DNA of 64,000 nucleotides from Photobacterium obscurum (lineage in GTDB: Bacteria; Pseudomonadota; Gammaproteobacteria; Enterobacterales; Vibrionaceae), in the NCBI RefSeq assembly GCF_026191635.1, contig NZ_JAKRRW010000016.1, forward strand, positions 1-64,000, given 5' to 3'. Shown here piece after piece: positions 10,483-21,823 of this stretch. Positions within the stretch are counted from its first letter, which is position 1; each line of letters opens with the position of its first letter. The notes beneath the pieces were generated by a model. That model was not told the origin of the DNA and searched no databases. It worked only from the letters and a program-made list of their open reading frames with translations. Position numbers and translations under genes: made by a program.

Positions 10483-11222
10483 TGTCAGGCAACCGTATCC
10501 AAAAAGTTGAAATTCTGCGTTATGACCCAGAGAAAGACGCAGAACCGTACTTCGAAATGTTCGAAGTACCGTTTAACGAAACCATGTCTGTGCTTGATGC
10601 ACTGGGTTACATCAAAGATAACCTAGACAAAGATCTGGCTTACCGTTGGTCTTGCCGTATGGCGATCTGTGGTTCTTGCGGCATGATGGTCAACAAGGTG
10701 CCAAAACTGGCCTGTAAGACTTTCCTACGTGACTACCCGAACGGCCTGAAAATCGAGGCACTGTCTAACTTTGCTATCGAAAAAGACTTGGTTGTTGACA
10801 TGACGCCGTTCATCGAGCGTCTGGAAGCCATCAAACCGTACATCATCGGTAACGATCGTAAGCCTGAAGATGGCCCGAACAACCAAACACCTGAGCAAAT
10901 GGCGAAATACAAGCAGTTCTCTGGTTGTATCAACTGTGGTCTTTGCTATGCAGCTTGTCCTCAGTTCGGCCTGAACCCTGAGTTCATCGGTCCAGCTGCT
11001 CTAACCTTGGCTCACCGCTACAACCTTGATAGCCGTGACAACGGTGCTGATGAGCGTATGAAGCTGATCAACGGTGAAAACGGCGCATGGGGCTGTACTT
11101 TCGTGGGCTACTGTTCTGAAGTTTGTCCGAAGAGCGTAGATCCGGCAGCAGCGGTTAACCAAGGCAAAGTGGAATCATCTAAAGATTTCGTTATTGCCAT
11201 GATGAAACCTCAGGAGGCATAA
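10482..11222 (+). CDS. frdB: Fumarate reductase iron-sulfur subunit
   Basis: A 246-residue subunit passing electrons from the membrane quinol to FrdA. The [2Fe-2S] ligands are C58, C63, C66 and C78. Two ferredoxin-like cysteine clusters follow: [14 protein letters not shown] and the C-terminal [12 protein letters not shown], which together ligate the [4Fe-4S] and [3Fe-4S] centres. It overlaps frdA by one base and is followed by frdC two bases after its stop. Confidence 0.98.
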   Translation: MSGNRIQKVEILRYDPEKDAEPYFEMFEVPFNETMSVLDALGYIKDNLDKDLAYRWSCRMAICGSCGMMVNKVPKLACKTFLRDYPNGLKIEALSNFAIEKDLVVDMTPFIERLEAIKPYIIGNDRKPEDGPNNQTPEQMAKYKQFSGCINCGLCYAACPQFGLNPEFIGPAALTLAHRYNLDSRDNGADERMKLINGENGAWGCTFVGYCSEVCPKSVDPAAAVNQGKVESSKDFVIAMMKPQEA

Positions 11223-11224
11223 GG

Positions 11225-11608
11225 ATGAGCAATCGTAAACCTTACGTTCGCGAAATGAAGCGTACCTGGTGGAAGGATCATCCTTTCTACCGCTTCTACA
11301 TGGTTCGTGAAGCAACAATTTTACCACTGATTTTCTTCACTATCTGCCTGACTTTCGGTCTTGGTAGCCTGGTGAAAGGCCCTGAAGCTTGGGCAGGTTG
11401 GCTAGAGTTTATGTCTAACCCAATCGTTGTGGTTCTGAACATTCTGGCTCTAGCAGGCAGCTTGTTCCACGCACAAACTTTCTTCAGCATGATGCCTCAG
11501 GTAATGCCGATTAAAATCAAAGGCAAAGCACTTGATAAGAAAGTTGTTGTTCTGGCTCAGTGGGCTGCAGTTGCTGCAATTTCACTGTTCGTTCTAGTAC
11601 TAGTTTAA
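11225..11608 (+). CDS. frdC: Fumarate reductase membrane anchor subunit C
   Basis: A 127-residue integral membrane protein with three predicted helices (roughly 30-50, 65-85 and 105-127). With FrdD it anchors FrdAB to the inner membrane and forms the menaquinol site. The N-terminal [14 protein letters not shown] is typical of FrdC. The start lies two bases after the frdB stop, with an AGGAGG ribosome site inside the end of frdB. Confidence 0.96.
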   Translation: MSNRKPYVREMKRTWWKDHPFYRFYMVREATILPLIFFTICLTFGLGSLVKGPEAWAGWLEFMSNPIVVVLNILALAGSLFHAQTFFSMMPQVMPIKIKGKALDKKVVVLAQWAAVAAISLFVLVLV

Positions 11609-11618
11609 GGAGAGCCAC

Positions 11619-11981
11619 GTGGTTAATCTAAATCCTAAACGTTCTGACGAGCCAGTATGGTGGGGTCTGTTTGGTGCTGGCGGTACTTGGTTTGCAATGC
11701 TGACACCTGTGACTGTACTGGTACTGGGTATCATGGTTCCGCTAGGTATGCTTGATGCCGAAGCGATGAGCTACGAGCGTGTAACAGGCTTCGTAACCAG
11801 CATCATCGGTGCACTATTCACGATTGCAACGCTTGCCCTGCCAATGTGGCATGCAATGCACCGTCTACACCACGGTATGCACGACCTGAAATTCCACACT
11901 GGCGTGGCAGGTAAAATCGCGTGTTACGCGACGGCTTTCCTAGTGTCTGCACTAGCTGTTATCTTTGTTTTCATGATCTAA
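11619..11981 (+). CDS. frdD: Fumarate reductase membrane anchor subunit D
   Basis: The 120-residue second anchor subunit, three transmembrane helices, with the family signature [15 protein letters not shown] near the N-terminus and a histidine-rich loop ([15 protein letters not shown]). The start is GTG preceded by AAGGAGAG. It is the last gene of frdABCD and is followed by a strong terminator. Confidence 0.96.
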   Translation: MVNLNPKRSDEPVWWGLFGAGGTWFAMLTPVTVLVLGIMVPLGMLDAEAMSYERVTGFVTSIIGALFTIATLALPMWHAMHRLHHGMHDLKFHTGVAGKIACYATAFLVSALAVIFVFMI

Positions 11982-12003
11982 TCATCAAGATAGCTGTCAT
12001 GTT

Positions 12004-12032
12004 AAAAAGCACCGCTTCGGCGGTGCTTTTTT
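12004..12032 (+). terminator. Intrinsic terminator of frdABCD
   Basis: AAGCACCG and CGGTGCTT stem with a cttcgg-type loop, flanked by an A-run and followed by six T. Confidence 0.93.
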
Positions 12033-12052
12033 ATTGCTGGTATCGAGGCAAC

Positions 12053-12080
12053 AAAAAAGGCCGCCTCAGCGACCTTTTTT
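12053..12080 (-). terminator. Intrinsic terminator of efp
   Basis: A hairpin flanked by AAAAAAGG and CCTTTTTT lies 17 bases past the efp stop on the minus strand. It is back to back with the frd terminator, separating convergent transcripts. Confidence 0.85.
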
Positions 12081-12097
12081 ACAGCAGCAGGCAGTGA

Positions 12098-12664
12098 TTA
12101 CTTCACACGACCTACATATTCAGCGCTACGCGTATCAACTTTGATCACTTCGCCAATCTGAATGAATAGCGGAACACGAACAACTGCACCAGTGTTCAGT
12201 GTCGCAGGCTTGCCGCCCGTACCTTGAGTATCACCTTTCAGGCCTGGATCAGTTTCAACTACTTCCAGCTCAACAAAGTTTGGTGGCGTAACCGTGATTG
12301 GGTTACCGTTCCAAAGCGTCAGCGTACAAGTGTTGTTTTCTACCAGCCACTTCGCGTTATCACCAACAGCTTTAACATCTGCAGCAAGCTGCTCGAATGT
12401 TTCGTTGTTCATGAAGTGGTAGAATTCGCCGTCGTTGTATAGGTAATCAAGATCGATGTCGATTACGTCTGCAGCTTCAACCGACTCACCAGATTTGAAA
12501 GTCTTTTCAAGAACCTTGCCTGAAAGTAGCTTACGGATCTTAACGCGGTTGAACGCCTGGCCTTTACCTGGCTTAACAAATTCGTTTTCGATAATGACAC
12601 ATGGTTCATTATCTAGCATAATTTTCATTCCGCCGCGGAATTCATTGGTGCTGAAAGACGCCAT
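12098..12664 (-). CDS. efp: Elongation factor P
   Basis: A 188-residue three-domain translation factor that promotes peptide bond formation at polyproline stretches. The modified lysine is K34 in the loop KPGKGQAF, the beta-lysine type recognised by EpmA rather than the rhamnosylated arginine type. This agrees with epmA and epmB nearby. The start has a good AGGATAG ribosome site. Only 33 bases separate its start from that of the divergent epmB, so the two genes must have overlapping control regions. Confidence 0.98.
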   Translation of the reverse strand: MASFSTNEFRGGMKIMLDNEPCVIIENEFVKPGKGQAFNRVKIRKLLSGKVLEKTFKSGESVEAADVIDIDLDYLYNDGEFYHFMNNETFEQLAADVKAVGDNAKWLVENNTCTLTLWNGNPITVTPPNFVELEVVETDPGLKGDTQGTGGKPATLNTGAVVRVPLFIQIGEVIKVDTRSAEYVGRVK

Positions 12665-12697
12665 TTCTATCCTCTTAACATCTTCGAGTTGTATTTA

Positions 12698-13720
12698 ATG
12701 CCGCACATAATAACCCGAAACGCATCAACTGTTGAGCAAAACTGGCTTAATGATCTAGCTAATGCGATTTCCGATCCCTTTCAGCTGCTAAAAACCCTGA
12801 AAATTGATCCCACCCCGTGGGAAAAAGGCCTCGCTGCCCGGAAACTATTTGCGCTGCGTGTCCCTATGAGCTTTGTCGAAAGAATGGAAGTTGGCAACCC
12901 TTACGATCCATTGTTGCGCCAAGTGCTCCCGCTCGAGCAGGAATTCGAGGTTCATGAGGGCTATTCTCTCGACCCGCTGGAAGAGCAGGACAACGCCATT
13001 CCCGGCCTGCTGCACAAGTACAAAAATCGCGTTCTGATGATTGTTAAAGGTGGCTGTGCGGTGAACTGCCGTTACTGCTTCCGCCGGCACTTCCCATATG
13101 AAGACAACAAAGGCGGCAAGCGCCACTGGCAGGCTGCACTTGACTACATAGCCACCCAACCAGAAGTAAACGAGGTTATCCTTTCAGGCGGCGATCCCTT
13201 GATGGCGAAAGACCACGAATTACAGTGGCTACTTGAGGGGATCAGCCAGATCCCGCATATCAAGCGCCTTCGAATTCACTCTCGTCTACCTGTGGTACTC
13301 CCGGCTCGTATCACGTTAAACCTGTGTGAACTGTTGCAGCAAAGTCGCCTGCAGACGATTTTGGTCACCCATATTAACCATGCCAACGAAATCAATGATG
13401 AGTTTCGGCAGGCAATGACCAAGTTAAAGCATGCCAATGTCACACTGCTTAACCAAGGTGTGCTGCTAAAGGGGGTCAACGACTCAGTCGGGGCGCTGGC
13501 TCAGCTCAGCGAGGCCTTGTTTGACGCCGGTATTCTGCCCTACTACCTCCATGTGCTGGACAAGGTACAGGGTGCCGCCCACTTCATGGTGGATGACGAA
13601 CAAGCGCGCCGATTGATGGCAGGGCTGCTAGAAAGTGTCTCTGGCTATCTCGTGCCCAAGCTAACAAGGGAGATCGGGGGACGCAGCAGCAAGACCCCGC
13701 TCGACCTGCATATGGAATAA
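12698..13720 (+). CDS. epmB: EF-P lysine 2,3-aminomutase EpmB (YjeK)
   Basis: A radical-SAM enzyme (340 residues) that makes (R)-beta-lysine, the donor used by EpmA to modify EF-P. The radical-SAM cysteines are C120, C124 and C127 in [17 protein letters not shown], followed by the SAM-binding stretch [10 protein letters not shown]. The C-terminal [20 protein letters not shown] is family-typical. I use ATG at 12698, whose N-terminus PHIITRN matches E. coli AHIVTLN. A TTG nine bases earlier is possible but less likely. Confidence 0.96.
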   Translation: MPHIITRNASTVEQNWLNDLANAISDPFQLLKTLKIDPTPWEKGLAARKLFALRVPMSFVERMEVGNPYDPLLRQVLPLEQEFEVHEGYSLDPLEEQDNAIPGLLHKYKNRVLMIVKGGCAVNCRYCFRRHFPYEDNKGGKRHWQAALDYIATQPEVNEVILSGGDPLMAKDHELQWLLEGISQIPHIKRLRIHSRLPVVLPARITLNLCELLQQSRLQTILVTHINHANEINDEFRQAMTKLKHANVTLLNQGVLLKGVNDSVGALAQLSEALFDAGILPYYLHVLDKVQGAAHFMVDDEQARRLMAGLLESVSGYLVPKLTREIGGRSSKTPLDLHME

Positions 13721-13922
13721 CCACCCCCTCAAACCTGGTTTTGCGTCAACAATGACGCAAAACCACCCCCACCAGCTCCTCCGCAATCGACTCCGTCCCC
13801 AAGTTCTTGGAAAGAAACCGCTAACACCGTTCACAATCTTAAGTCTCTGGTTTTTATGTCGCCTATTCCATATGAAACACAATTATGGAACGAAAATCAC
13901 ACCTTCAAGAAGCAAATTAACT

Positions 13923-15539
13923 ATGAGCCTTAAAACCAAATTATCAGTGTGCTTTGCTGGTCTCTCACTCCTCATCATTTTGTTGTTATCCACCTTTTCC
14001 TACCAAGCGTTACAAAACGCAACGATTGACAGACTGAACACGGAGCTGCTCACCGCAGCCAATGCGACCAAAAAAATCATCGGCGACGAACGCCATGATC
14101 ATCTCGACAAGGCCAATAGTCATTATGAAGAAATTTCCCGGGATTTGACCAGCTTTACCCAAGCTTCGGATCTCGACTGGGCTTATGCCACCGTAATGAA
14201 AAATAACCGGGTGTATTACACCTATATCAATCAAACAGAAGATGAAGCTCGCTCTGGAAACTATCAGAACTGGTACTTAGAAGAATATAAAATCGTTCCG
14301 AAAATGCTGCGCAGAGCATTCACAACTCAACAAATCCAATTTGAAGAGTACCAAGGCGAATACGGCAGATACCGTTCTATTTTTGTGCCGTTTCGTAACC
14401 ATCGTGGCGATCTCTATGTCATAGGCGTGGATATCTCGATGAGCGAGATTGATGCGCTGTTAAGCAGCGAGCTCAAGCAAGTATGCGTCACAGCACTGCT
14501 CGTTCTCGTAATGGTACTCATCGTCGCCCGTCTGCTCGCTAACCAGCTTGTAGCCCCAATCAACACGCTCAATGGCGTGCTGCTCAACATTGTCAATGGT
14601 GACTGGAATCTCGCCCAGCAAGTGCCAGTGACCAGCAGGGACGAAATTGGTGCCATGTCGCACTCGTTCAATACTTTTATGGCGGCATTGCGCCAGCGCC
14701 TAACGGAAGTGAGTCAAAGTACTGAAAGCGTTGCGACAATCACCATCCAGCTAGATCACTTAGTACAGGCTGTCACCAAGCGCTCGGTCGAGCAAGCAGA
14801 AAATGTCAGCAACAGCGCAGCGGCAATCGAAGAGCTGGCCACCAGCTCGCAGAGTATCTCGGAAGTGGTCAGCGTCGCCAACCAGAAGATGACCCGCTTT
14901 GAAGAGCACACCCAGAATACAGTGAGAGCAATCAACCATGCCGTCACCGGTATGCAAAGTGTCCAGCAAGAAACCAATACCGTTGCCGAAAAGCTCCATC
15001 AGCTTGACAGCCGCGCCAACGATATCAACTCCATTGTCGAGGTGATCAAAGATATTGCCGACCAAACGAACCTGCTGGCGCTCAATGCTGCCATCGAAGC
15101 AGCCCGCGCCGGGGAACAAGGGCGAGGATTTGCCGTGGTTGCCGACGAAGTCCGTCAACTGTCTGAGCGAACCGCCAAGGCAACAATTGAGATTGGTTCA
15201 ATGATCAATACCATTCAATGCGACACCAGCGGAACCACCGACACCATGCAACTTGCCGTCGGCCAGGTCGACAGCTGCGTGCAGCACGCCGATCAGGCCA
15301 ACGACTCCCTCAATGGCTTCCGCACTGAAATCACCTCGGTGACTGAAGGAATGGAAGAAATCGCCGAATCCGTCAAAGAGCAGGCTTTTGCCGCTGAGCA
15401 CCTGTCTTCCAATGTTGCCGCCCTCAGCAACAGCGCTGACGAAAACCGCTTATCAACTCAAGATGCACAGCAAGGGGTAGAAGAGCTCAAGCGCAGGGCA
15501 ACTGCGCTTCGTGATGTCGTGCATCTATTCACACTGTAG
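13923..15539 (+). CDS. Methyl-accepting chemotaxis protein
   Basis: A 538-residue chemoreceptor. I chose ATG 13923 because [22 protein letters not shown] is then a clean signal anchor; the frame is open back to 13752 but the extra residues look non-native. The periplasmic domain of about 150 residues resembles a single Cache fold ([20 protein letters not shown] and [21 protein letters not shown]). A second TM helix, HAMP domain and the conserved signalling tip follow. Only 39 bases separate it from the racemase gene, suggesting an operon and perhaps a shared theme of D-amino acid or cell-wall signals; the ligand is unknown. Confidence 0.92.
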   Translation: MSLKTKLSVCFAGLSLLIILLLSTFSYQALQNATIDRLNTELLTAANATKKIIGDERHDHLDKANSHYEEISRDLTSFTQASDLDWAYATVMKNNRVYYTYINQTEDEARSGNYQNWYLEEYKIVPKMLRRAFTTQQIQFEEYQGEYGRYRSIFVPFRNHRGDLYVIGVDISMSEIDALLSSELKQVCVTALLVLVMVLIVARLLANQLVAPINTLNGVLLNIVNGDWNLAQQVPVTSRDEIGAMSHSFNTFMAALRQRLTEVSQSTESVATITIQLDHLVQAVTKRSVEQAENVSNSAAAIEELATSSQSISEVVSVANQKMTRFEEHTQNTVRAINHAVTGMQSVQQETNTVAEKLHQLDSRANDINSIVEVIKDIADQTNLLALNAAIEAARAGEQGRGFAVVADEVRQLSERTAKATIEIGSMINTIQCDTSGTTDTMQLAVGQVDSCVQHADQANDSLNGFRTEITSVTEGMEEIAESVKEQAFAAEHLSSNVAALSNSADENRLSTQDAQQGVEELKRRATALRDVVHLFTL

Positions 15540-15578
15540 CTTCACTACCCTTTCACCATTAACAACAGGAAATATATT

Positions 15579-16793
15579 TTGAAACTGAAACTTAGCCTAG
15601 TAGCACTCGCCCTGATGGGTCAAACAGCCGCCAATGCTGCCCCTCTGCTGGTCGATTTCGATAACAGCGAACGCGAAGAGCGCGTGCAGTCTAGCAATGC
15701 ATGGCTGGAAATTGATACCCAGGCTTTTTCTGGCAATATTCAGTTACTCCAGAACCAACTCGAAGCTGATACAAAGATCTGCGCAATCATGAAAGCTGAC
15801 GCTTACGGTAATGGTATCGCAGGCTTGATGCCAAGCATCATCGCCAACCAGGTGCCATGCGTAGGGATCACCAGCAACGAAGAAGCTCGCGTGGTGCGTA
15901 AGCACGGCTTCACCGGCAAAATCATGCGGGTGCGTGCCGCAAGCAAAAACGAAATTGAAGGCGGCCTAGAATACCAGATGGAAGAATTAATCGGCACCAA
16001 GGCACAAGCCGATCAAATCATCGACATCGCCCGGGAACACGGTACTACAATTCCGGTTCACCTTGCTCTGAACACCTCTGGCATGGGACGCAACGGCCTG
16101 GATCTGACCACCTATGAAGGCCAAGTAGAAGGCGTGGAAATCGCTGGCGATCCTAACCTGGAAATCGTCGGCATGATGACCCACTTCCCGAACGAAGGCC
16201 TTGACGAAATCAAACGCAAGGTAGAACGCTTCAAGGTAGAAACAAAATGGCTGATGGACAGCGCCGATCTGAAACGTGAGGACATTACCCTACACGTTGC
16301 CAACTCTTACATTACGCTGAACCTGCCTGAAGCTCACCTGGACATGGTTCGTCCGGGCGGCATGCTTTACGGTGATTACCCGGCAACTGCACCGTACCAG
16401 CGTATCGTATCTTTCAAAACTCGCGTAGCATCGCTGCACCACTTCCCTGCAGGCAGCACCATCGGCTACGGCAGCACGAAAGTACTAGAGCGAGACTCTG
16501 TTCTAGCTAACCTGCCTATCGGCTACTCAGACGGCTTTGCCCGCTCCCTAAGTAACAAGGCTGACGTACTGATCAACGGCCAGCGTGCTCGCGTTATGGG
16601 CATGGCATCGATGAATACCACTATGGTCGATGTAACAGACATCGTTGACGTACAGGCCAACGACGAAGTGGTTATTTTTGGCCGCCAGGGCTTTGAACAA
16701 ATCACCGGCGAAGAAACCGAAGAAAAGAGCGGCCGTATTCTGCCTGAACATTACACGGTTTGGGGAGCAACCAACCCTCGTATCTACCGCTAA
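15579..16793 (+). CDS. bsrV: Broad-specificity amino-acid racemase, periplasmic (BsrV-like)
   Basis: A 404-residue PLP enzyme of the alanine-racemase fold III family with a Sec signal peptide (cleavage likely after ANA, residues 18-20). That separates the secreted Vibrio BsrV type from cytoplasmic alanine racemases. K72 in IMKADAYGNG should bind PLP, and SMNTTMVDVTD and GYSDGFARS are conserved C-domain motifs. BsrV of V. cholerae makes D-Met and D-Leu, which remodel stationary-phase peptidoglycan; the same role is inferred. The start is TTG with an AGGAA ribosome site. A terminator follows. Confidence 0.9.
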   Translation: MKLKLSLVALALMGQTAANAAPLLVDFDNSEREERVQSSNAWLEIDTQAFSGNIQLLQNQLEADTKICAIMKADAYGNGIAGLMPSIIANQVPCVGITSNEEARVVRKHGFTGKIMRVRAASKNEIEGGLEYQMEELIGTKAQADQIIDIAREHGTTIPVHLALNTSGMGRNGLDLTTYEGQVEGVEIAGDPNLEIVGMMTHFPNEGLDEIKRKVERFKVETKWLMDSADLKREDITLHVANSYITLNLPEAHLDMVRPGGMLYGDYPATAPYQRIVSFKTRVASLHHFPAGSTIGYGSTKVLERDSVLANLPIGYSDGFARSLSNKADVLINGQRARVMGMASMNTTMVDVTDIVDVQANDEVVIFGRQGFEQITGEETEEKSGRILPEHYTVWGATNPRIYR

Positions 16794-16813
16794 TTCACCG
16801 CTTACCTCTCTTC

Positions 16814-16838
16814 AAAGCCAGCCTCGAGCTGGCTTTTT
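16814..16838 (+). terminator. Intrinsic terminator of the racemase gene
   Basis: AAAGCCAGC and GCTGGCTTT around CTCGA, then TT; about 20 bases after the stop. Confidence 0.88.
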
Positions 16839-16860
16839 CCACAGCATTAAAACACAAAGC

Positions 16861-17167
16861 ACGTACAGCTTTTAACGGCAAACACACCTTAAAGCAGAAC
16901 GAAATTAAAACCCGAATCAAAATCATGTAAAACAAACCTAACTAACTGTTTATAAACACATTAAATATCGTACAGCTTTTTAAGGTTTTTCCACGATAAA
17001 CCCATCAATCCTACCAGTGTCATTTCGCCTGGCTCACGTACAGCTTTTTGCCTTTAAAACAGCAAAATTATGAACCTCTTGGCCATTCATGGTAAAAATA
17101 CAAATATCACACTTAAGTTACTGATTTAAATAAGAATAAAAACGTACAGCTTTTCTAGCTTTTTTCC
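16861..17167 (+). repeat. GTACAGCTTTT repeat array 1 (four copies)
   Basis: The 601-bp gap between the racemase gene and rimK has no gene but four direct copies of GTACAGCTTTT, at 16863, 16970, 17038 and 17144. Start-to-start distances are 107, 68 and 106 bases. Some copies extend into a second half, for example at 17144 where CTAGCTTTTTTCC follows. Each copy is preceded by an A/T-rich stretch. The same boxes with the same 68/107-base rhythm recur after the MgtC-family gene. Function unknown. No stem-loop is formed by the box itself. Confidence 0.8.
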
Positions 17168-17394
17168 TGACAAGCTAACGCGTTACTTTTGAGGTTATGA
17201 TTGATCAAAAAGTCTGCAAATAGGCCTTCACAACCAATCAAATTTCTTTCTGCTGATGATAAAAATATATCATCGCCATTTCGCTCGCTTTTCAGCCACT
17301 TTGAGCGCATAGTCGCGCTCCATTCAGCAAGTCCATAAGGCTGCCAACCTTGCCTTGCTGGTTAATCCTTTACTTATTGATGACGAGTAACGCA

Positions 17395-18300
17395 ATGAAA
17401 ATTGGCATTCTATCCCAGAACGAGAACCTGTATTCCACCCGCCGTTTACGCCAGGCCTGTGAAGAGCGAGGCCACGAAGCGGTAATTATCAATGCCCTGC
17501 GTTGCTATATGAATATCAACTCGGTACAGCCTTCTATCCATTTTGAAGGGAGTGATTTAACTGGCTTTGATGCCATCATTCCCCGTATAGGCTCGGACAT
17601 TACTTTCTATGGCTGTTCGGTACTACGTCAGTTTGAAATGATGGATGTGTTTTCGGTCAACCAGTCCATTGCGATTTCCCGTTCACGCGACAAACTGCGC
17701 TCGCTGCAGCTTCTTAGCCGCAAAGGGGTCGGCATGCCGATCACCGGCTTTGCCAGCAAGCCTGATGATGTTCCCGACCTGATCAAGATGGTCGGCGGTG
17801 CGCCACTGGTGATTAAACTGCTGGAAGGTACCCAGGGTATTGGTGTCGTGCTGGCAGAAACCCAGAAGGCAGCAGAAAGCGTGATCGAAGCGTTCATGGG
17901 GCTCAAGGCCAACATCATGGTGCAAGAATTTATTGAAGAGGCCGGTGGTGCCGATATCCGCTGTTTTGTGATTGGCGACAAGGTTATCGCCGCCATGAAA
18001 CGCCAGGCTGCTGACGGCGAGTTCCGCTCAAACCTGCACCGCGGTGGCAGCGCCACGCTCATCCGGATCAGCCCGGAAGAGCGCAAGACAGCCGTTGCGG
18101 CGGCAAAGGCGATGGGACTCAGTGTCGCTGGAGTCGATCTGCTACGCTCCAAGCGTGGCCCCTTGGTCATGGAAGTGAACTCCTCTCCGGGCTTGGAAGG
18201 AATCGAAAGCGCGACAGGAAAAGACATTGCCGGCCTGATTGTCGAATACATTGAAAAACATGCAGCCAAAAAAGGACGCCGCCGCTTGCCATTTCAATAG
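17395..18300 (+). CDS. rimK: Ribosomal protein S6 glutamate ligase RimK
   Basis: A 301-residue ATP-grasp ligase that adds glutamates to the C-terminus of ribosomal protein S6. The ATP-grasp core shows [17 protein letters not shown] (about 136-152), [20 protein letters not shown] and the metal-binding [17 protein letters not shown] 17395 gives the length of the E. coli enzyme (300); an earlier in-frame start at 17350 adds unrelated residues. It sits alone between two repeat arrays, with its own terminator, and the MgtC-family gene follows. Confidence 0.95.
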   Translation: MKIGILSQNENLYSTRRLRQACEERGHEAVIINALRCYMNINSVQPSIHFEGSDLTGFDAIIPRIGSDITFYGCSVLRQFEMMDVFSVNQSIAISRSRDKLRSLQLLSRKGVGMPITGFASKPDDVPDLIKMVGGAPLVIKLLEGTQGIGVVLAETQKAAESVIEAFMGLKANIMVQEFIEEAGGADIRCFVIGDKVIAAMKRQAADGEFRSNLHRGGSATLIRISPEERKTAVAAAKAMGLSVAGVDLLRSKRGPLVMEVNSSPGLEGIESATGKDIAGLIVEYIEKHAAKKGRRRLPFQ

Positions 18301-18360
18301 ACCAGCACTGAACTCGCTCAGATTGGCAACCTAACCTCCATGTGTTGCCATATAAAACTT

Positions 18361-18383
18361 AAAGCAGCCTGTTGGCTGCTTTT
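18361..18383 (+). terminator. Intrinsic terminator of rimK
   Basis: AAAGCAGCC and GGCTGCTTT around TGTT, then T, located 60 bases after the rimK stop and just before the ribosome site of the next gene. Confidence 0.8.
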
Positions 18384-18408
18384 ATCATTTAACCAGGAGA
18401 AAAATGCA

Positions 18409-18915
18409 ATGTGGCCTGACATTGCCCCTTTTGCATGGTCGGCACTATTAAAGTGCGGGATCTGCGGCGCACTGATCGGACTCGAGCGCCAATTACGCGG
18501 CAAGCCGGTGGGGATCCGTACCTCGACCCTAATCATCGTCGGCACCTATTGTTTTATCACCCTCGGCCGCACGCTGTCTGACAGCAATGCCGATATTGCC
18601 CGTGTCATGGCGCAGGTGATCACCGGCATCGGTTTTCTCGGCGCCGGGGTGATGATGAACCGCGACGGCCAAATTCACGGTGTGACGTCAGCTGCTGTGG
18701 TATGGATGCTGGCGGCTCTCGGCGTCACCATTGGCCTCGATTACGGCCAAAGTGCGGTGATCATGACCGGGGTAATGATTGCCGTGTTGTTGGGCGTCGA
18801 CAAGCTAGAAAACAGCCTGCGTTTTTTGCGAAAAGGAGTCCACGCCCATTGGTCTGACCGCCGCCAGCGTAAGCTAAAAAAGGGTAACCCGCCTCAAATA
18901 CACCCCGAGGAATAA
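18409..18915 (+). CDS. MgtC/SapB family membrane protein
   Basis: A 168-residue inner-membrane protein with about four helices and the MgtC/SapB signature: GALIGLERQLRGKPVGIRTSTLIIVG, then ITGIGFLGAGVMMNRDGQIHGVTSAAVVWMLAALG. It lacks the long soluble C-terminal domain of Salmonella MgtC and ends in a short basic tail. MgtC proteins affect magnesium-limited growth and F-ATPase in some pathogens; the role of short SapB-type members is poorly known. ATG 18409 is preceded by AGGAG at ideal distance. An upstream frame extension to 18340 overlaps the rimK terminator and is unlikely. Confidence 0.88.
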   Translation: MWPDIAPFAWSALLKCGICGALIGLERQLRGKPVGIRTSTLIIVGTYCFITLGRTLSDSNADIARVMAQVITGIGFLGAGVMMNRDGQIHGVTSAAVVWMLAALGVTIGLDYGQSAVIMTGVMIAVLLGVDKLENSLRFLRKGVHAHWSDRRQRKLKKGNPPQIHPEE

Positions 18916-18936
18916 CCCACACACCTTTATCGTCGG

Positions 18937-19404
18937 TGTACAGCAAAGAGCTGAACAAAATCAACCATAAATAAAGATATGCTCTAATTACTAATAAGCT
19001 ATTGTTTTTAATGGTAAATATATTGTTCAGCTTTTTGAGCTTTTTCCCTTCAAAGCTTGCCGTGATTAAAATGCGACATTACTCTGGATCATGTACAGCT
19101 TTTCTTTTCTGAGACAGCTTTTATGTGAGCCAATAGAGCACCTAGATCTAACAACCCCACCTTCGGACGTAAATATCTGAATTTAAACAACAAAAGTGTA
19201 GTACAGCTTTTCCAGCTTTTTCTCCGGAGAACCCTGCACAGTCTTTTTATGGCTTTTCCCTTCTCATAATGTCGCACATGATCAGCAAACAGAGCTTTGT
19301 TCAACAAAAAGCTGAGTAAAAGTAACGCCGTGAGATAGAGACTCCAAAGTTGACAATAAGCTATTGTTTTAAAACAACAATAATAAGCGTACAGCTTTTT
19401 AAGG
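18937..19404 (+). repeat. GTACAGCTTTT repeat array 2 (four good and several degenerate copies)
   Basis: The 720-bp gap between the MgtC-family gene and groEL holds boxes at 19025 (GTTCAGCTTTTT), 19093, 19201 and 19389, with partial ones at 18937, 19113 and 19234. Start distances 19025 to 19093 and 19093 to 19201 are 68 and 108 bases, matching array 1. Boxes at 19025 and 19201 have the doubled form, AGCTTTT twice followed by a pyrimidine run. The segments starting ATAAGCTATTGTTTT near 18994 and 19356 form a longer shared unit ahead of a box. No gene seen here. Confidence 0.78.
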
Positions 19405-19518
19405 AAATTTACGGATGAACTGTTCGAGAAAAAAGTAGCCTAAACCGTCAAGGAAGATAGTCGGTACGAAAACATTTTGCCAGGAAGCCGCCGTTTCTTT
19501 GCGATATACGACAGACAC

Positions 19519-19546
19519 AAAAAAGCTGGAGACAGAGCTCCAGCTT
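19519..19546 (-). terminator. Intrinsic terminator of groESL
   Basis: On the minus strand AAGCTGGAG, a six-base loop, CTCCAGCTT and then TTTT. It lies about 90 bases beyond the groEL stop. Confidence 0.85.
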
Positions 19547-19635
19547 CCAATCAATCTGCTAGTGCAGAAGGGAGTAATGGTTCAGCTCAAAGCAGCATTG
19601 TTCCAATACCGCAAAGAGATGAGCTATTACGGCAA

Positions 19636-21297
<1,662 letters not shown>

Positions 21298-21323
21298 TTA
21301 ATTTTTAATTTGAAGTGATCGGA

Positions 21324-21614
21324 TTATTCAACGATTGCCATGATGTCATTTTCAGACATGATCAGGACTTCTTTACCGTCGATTTTTTCAGATTTAGTGC
21401 CGTAGCCTTCTGCAAAAATCACAGTATCACCAACTTTAACGTCCAGCGGCTGAACAGTGCCGTTTTCCAGAATGCGGCCCTTACCTACGGCTAGTACTTT
21501 ACCGCGCGTAGATTTTTCGGCTGCAGAACCAGTCAGAACGATGCCGCCAGCAGATTTTGATTCAACTTCTTGGCGCTCAACGATAACTCGGTCATGTAAA
21601 GGACGAATATTCAT
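21324..21614 (-). CDS. groS: Co-chaperonin GroES (Hsp10)
   Basis: The 96-residue lid of the GroEL chamber. The start is the ATG giving [12 protein letters not shown], the universal N-terminus; the open frame continues upstream to 21650 without meaning. The mobile loop ([21 protein letters not shown]) that binds GroEL is intact. First gene of the groESL operon; a sigma32-like promoter lies about 85 bases upstream. Confidence 0.98.
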   Translation of the reverse strand: MNIRPLHDRVIVERQEVESKSAGGIVLTGSAAEKSTRGKVLAVGKGRILENGTVQPLDVKVGDTVIFAEGYGTKSEKIDGKEVLIMSENDIMAIVE

Positions 21615-21698
21615 CGGTCGTCTCTCCTGAATTTGGTAATATCCATACAATTAATAAAGTCAGGGCGATTTCGCGCTAACTTTTTCTGATACATAAAC

Positions 21699-21726
21699 AT
21701 GTTGGGTCGTTTTTCTGGATCCCAAG
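21699..21726 (-). promoter_or_regulatory. Putative sigma32 heat-shock promoter of groESL
   Basis: On the minus strand CTTGGGA (-35-like) is followed about 13 bases later by CCCAACAT, resembling the heat-shock pattern CTTGAAA N13-15 CCCCATNT. No CIRCE inverted repeat is seen, consistent with sigma32 rather than HrcA control as in most gamma-proteobacteria. Confidence 0.5.
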
Positions 21727-21823
21727 TCCCCGATACCATTTTTTTCAAAAATATCTCTGAGAATTTTTGCCCGATCACACTCTTTGCTTTAGGGTAAGCA
21801 GGCATCCCAATACCGAGACCACT

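Noticed and set aside
13850..13890. Sigma28 promoter before the second chemoreceptor
   Set aside because: TTAAGTCT and GCCTATTC are present, but the spacer is 14 rather than 11 bases and the -10 match is poor.
16861..19404. CRISPR array
   Set aside because: Boxes are only 11-12 bases, spacing alternates between about 68 and 107 bases, copies are degenerate, and no cas gene is present.
21611..21805. Small open frame upstream of groES
   Set aside because: It overlaps the groES ribosome site and the putative heat-shock promoter and has no similarity to known proteins.
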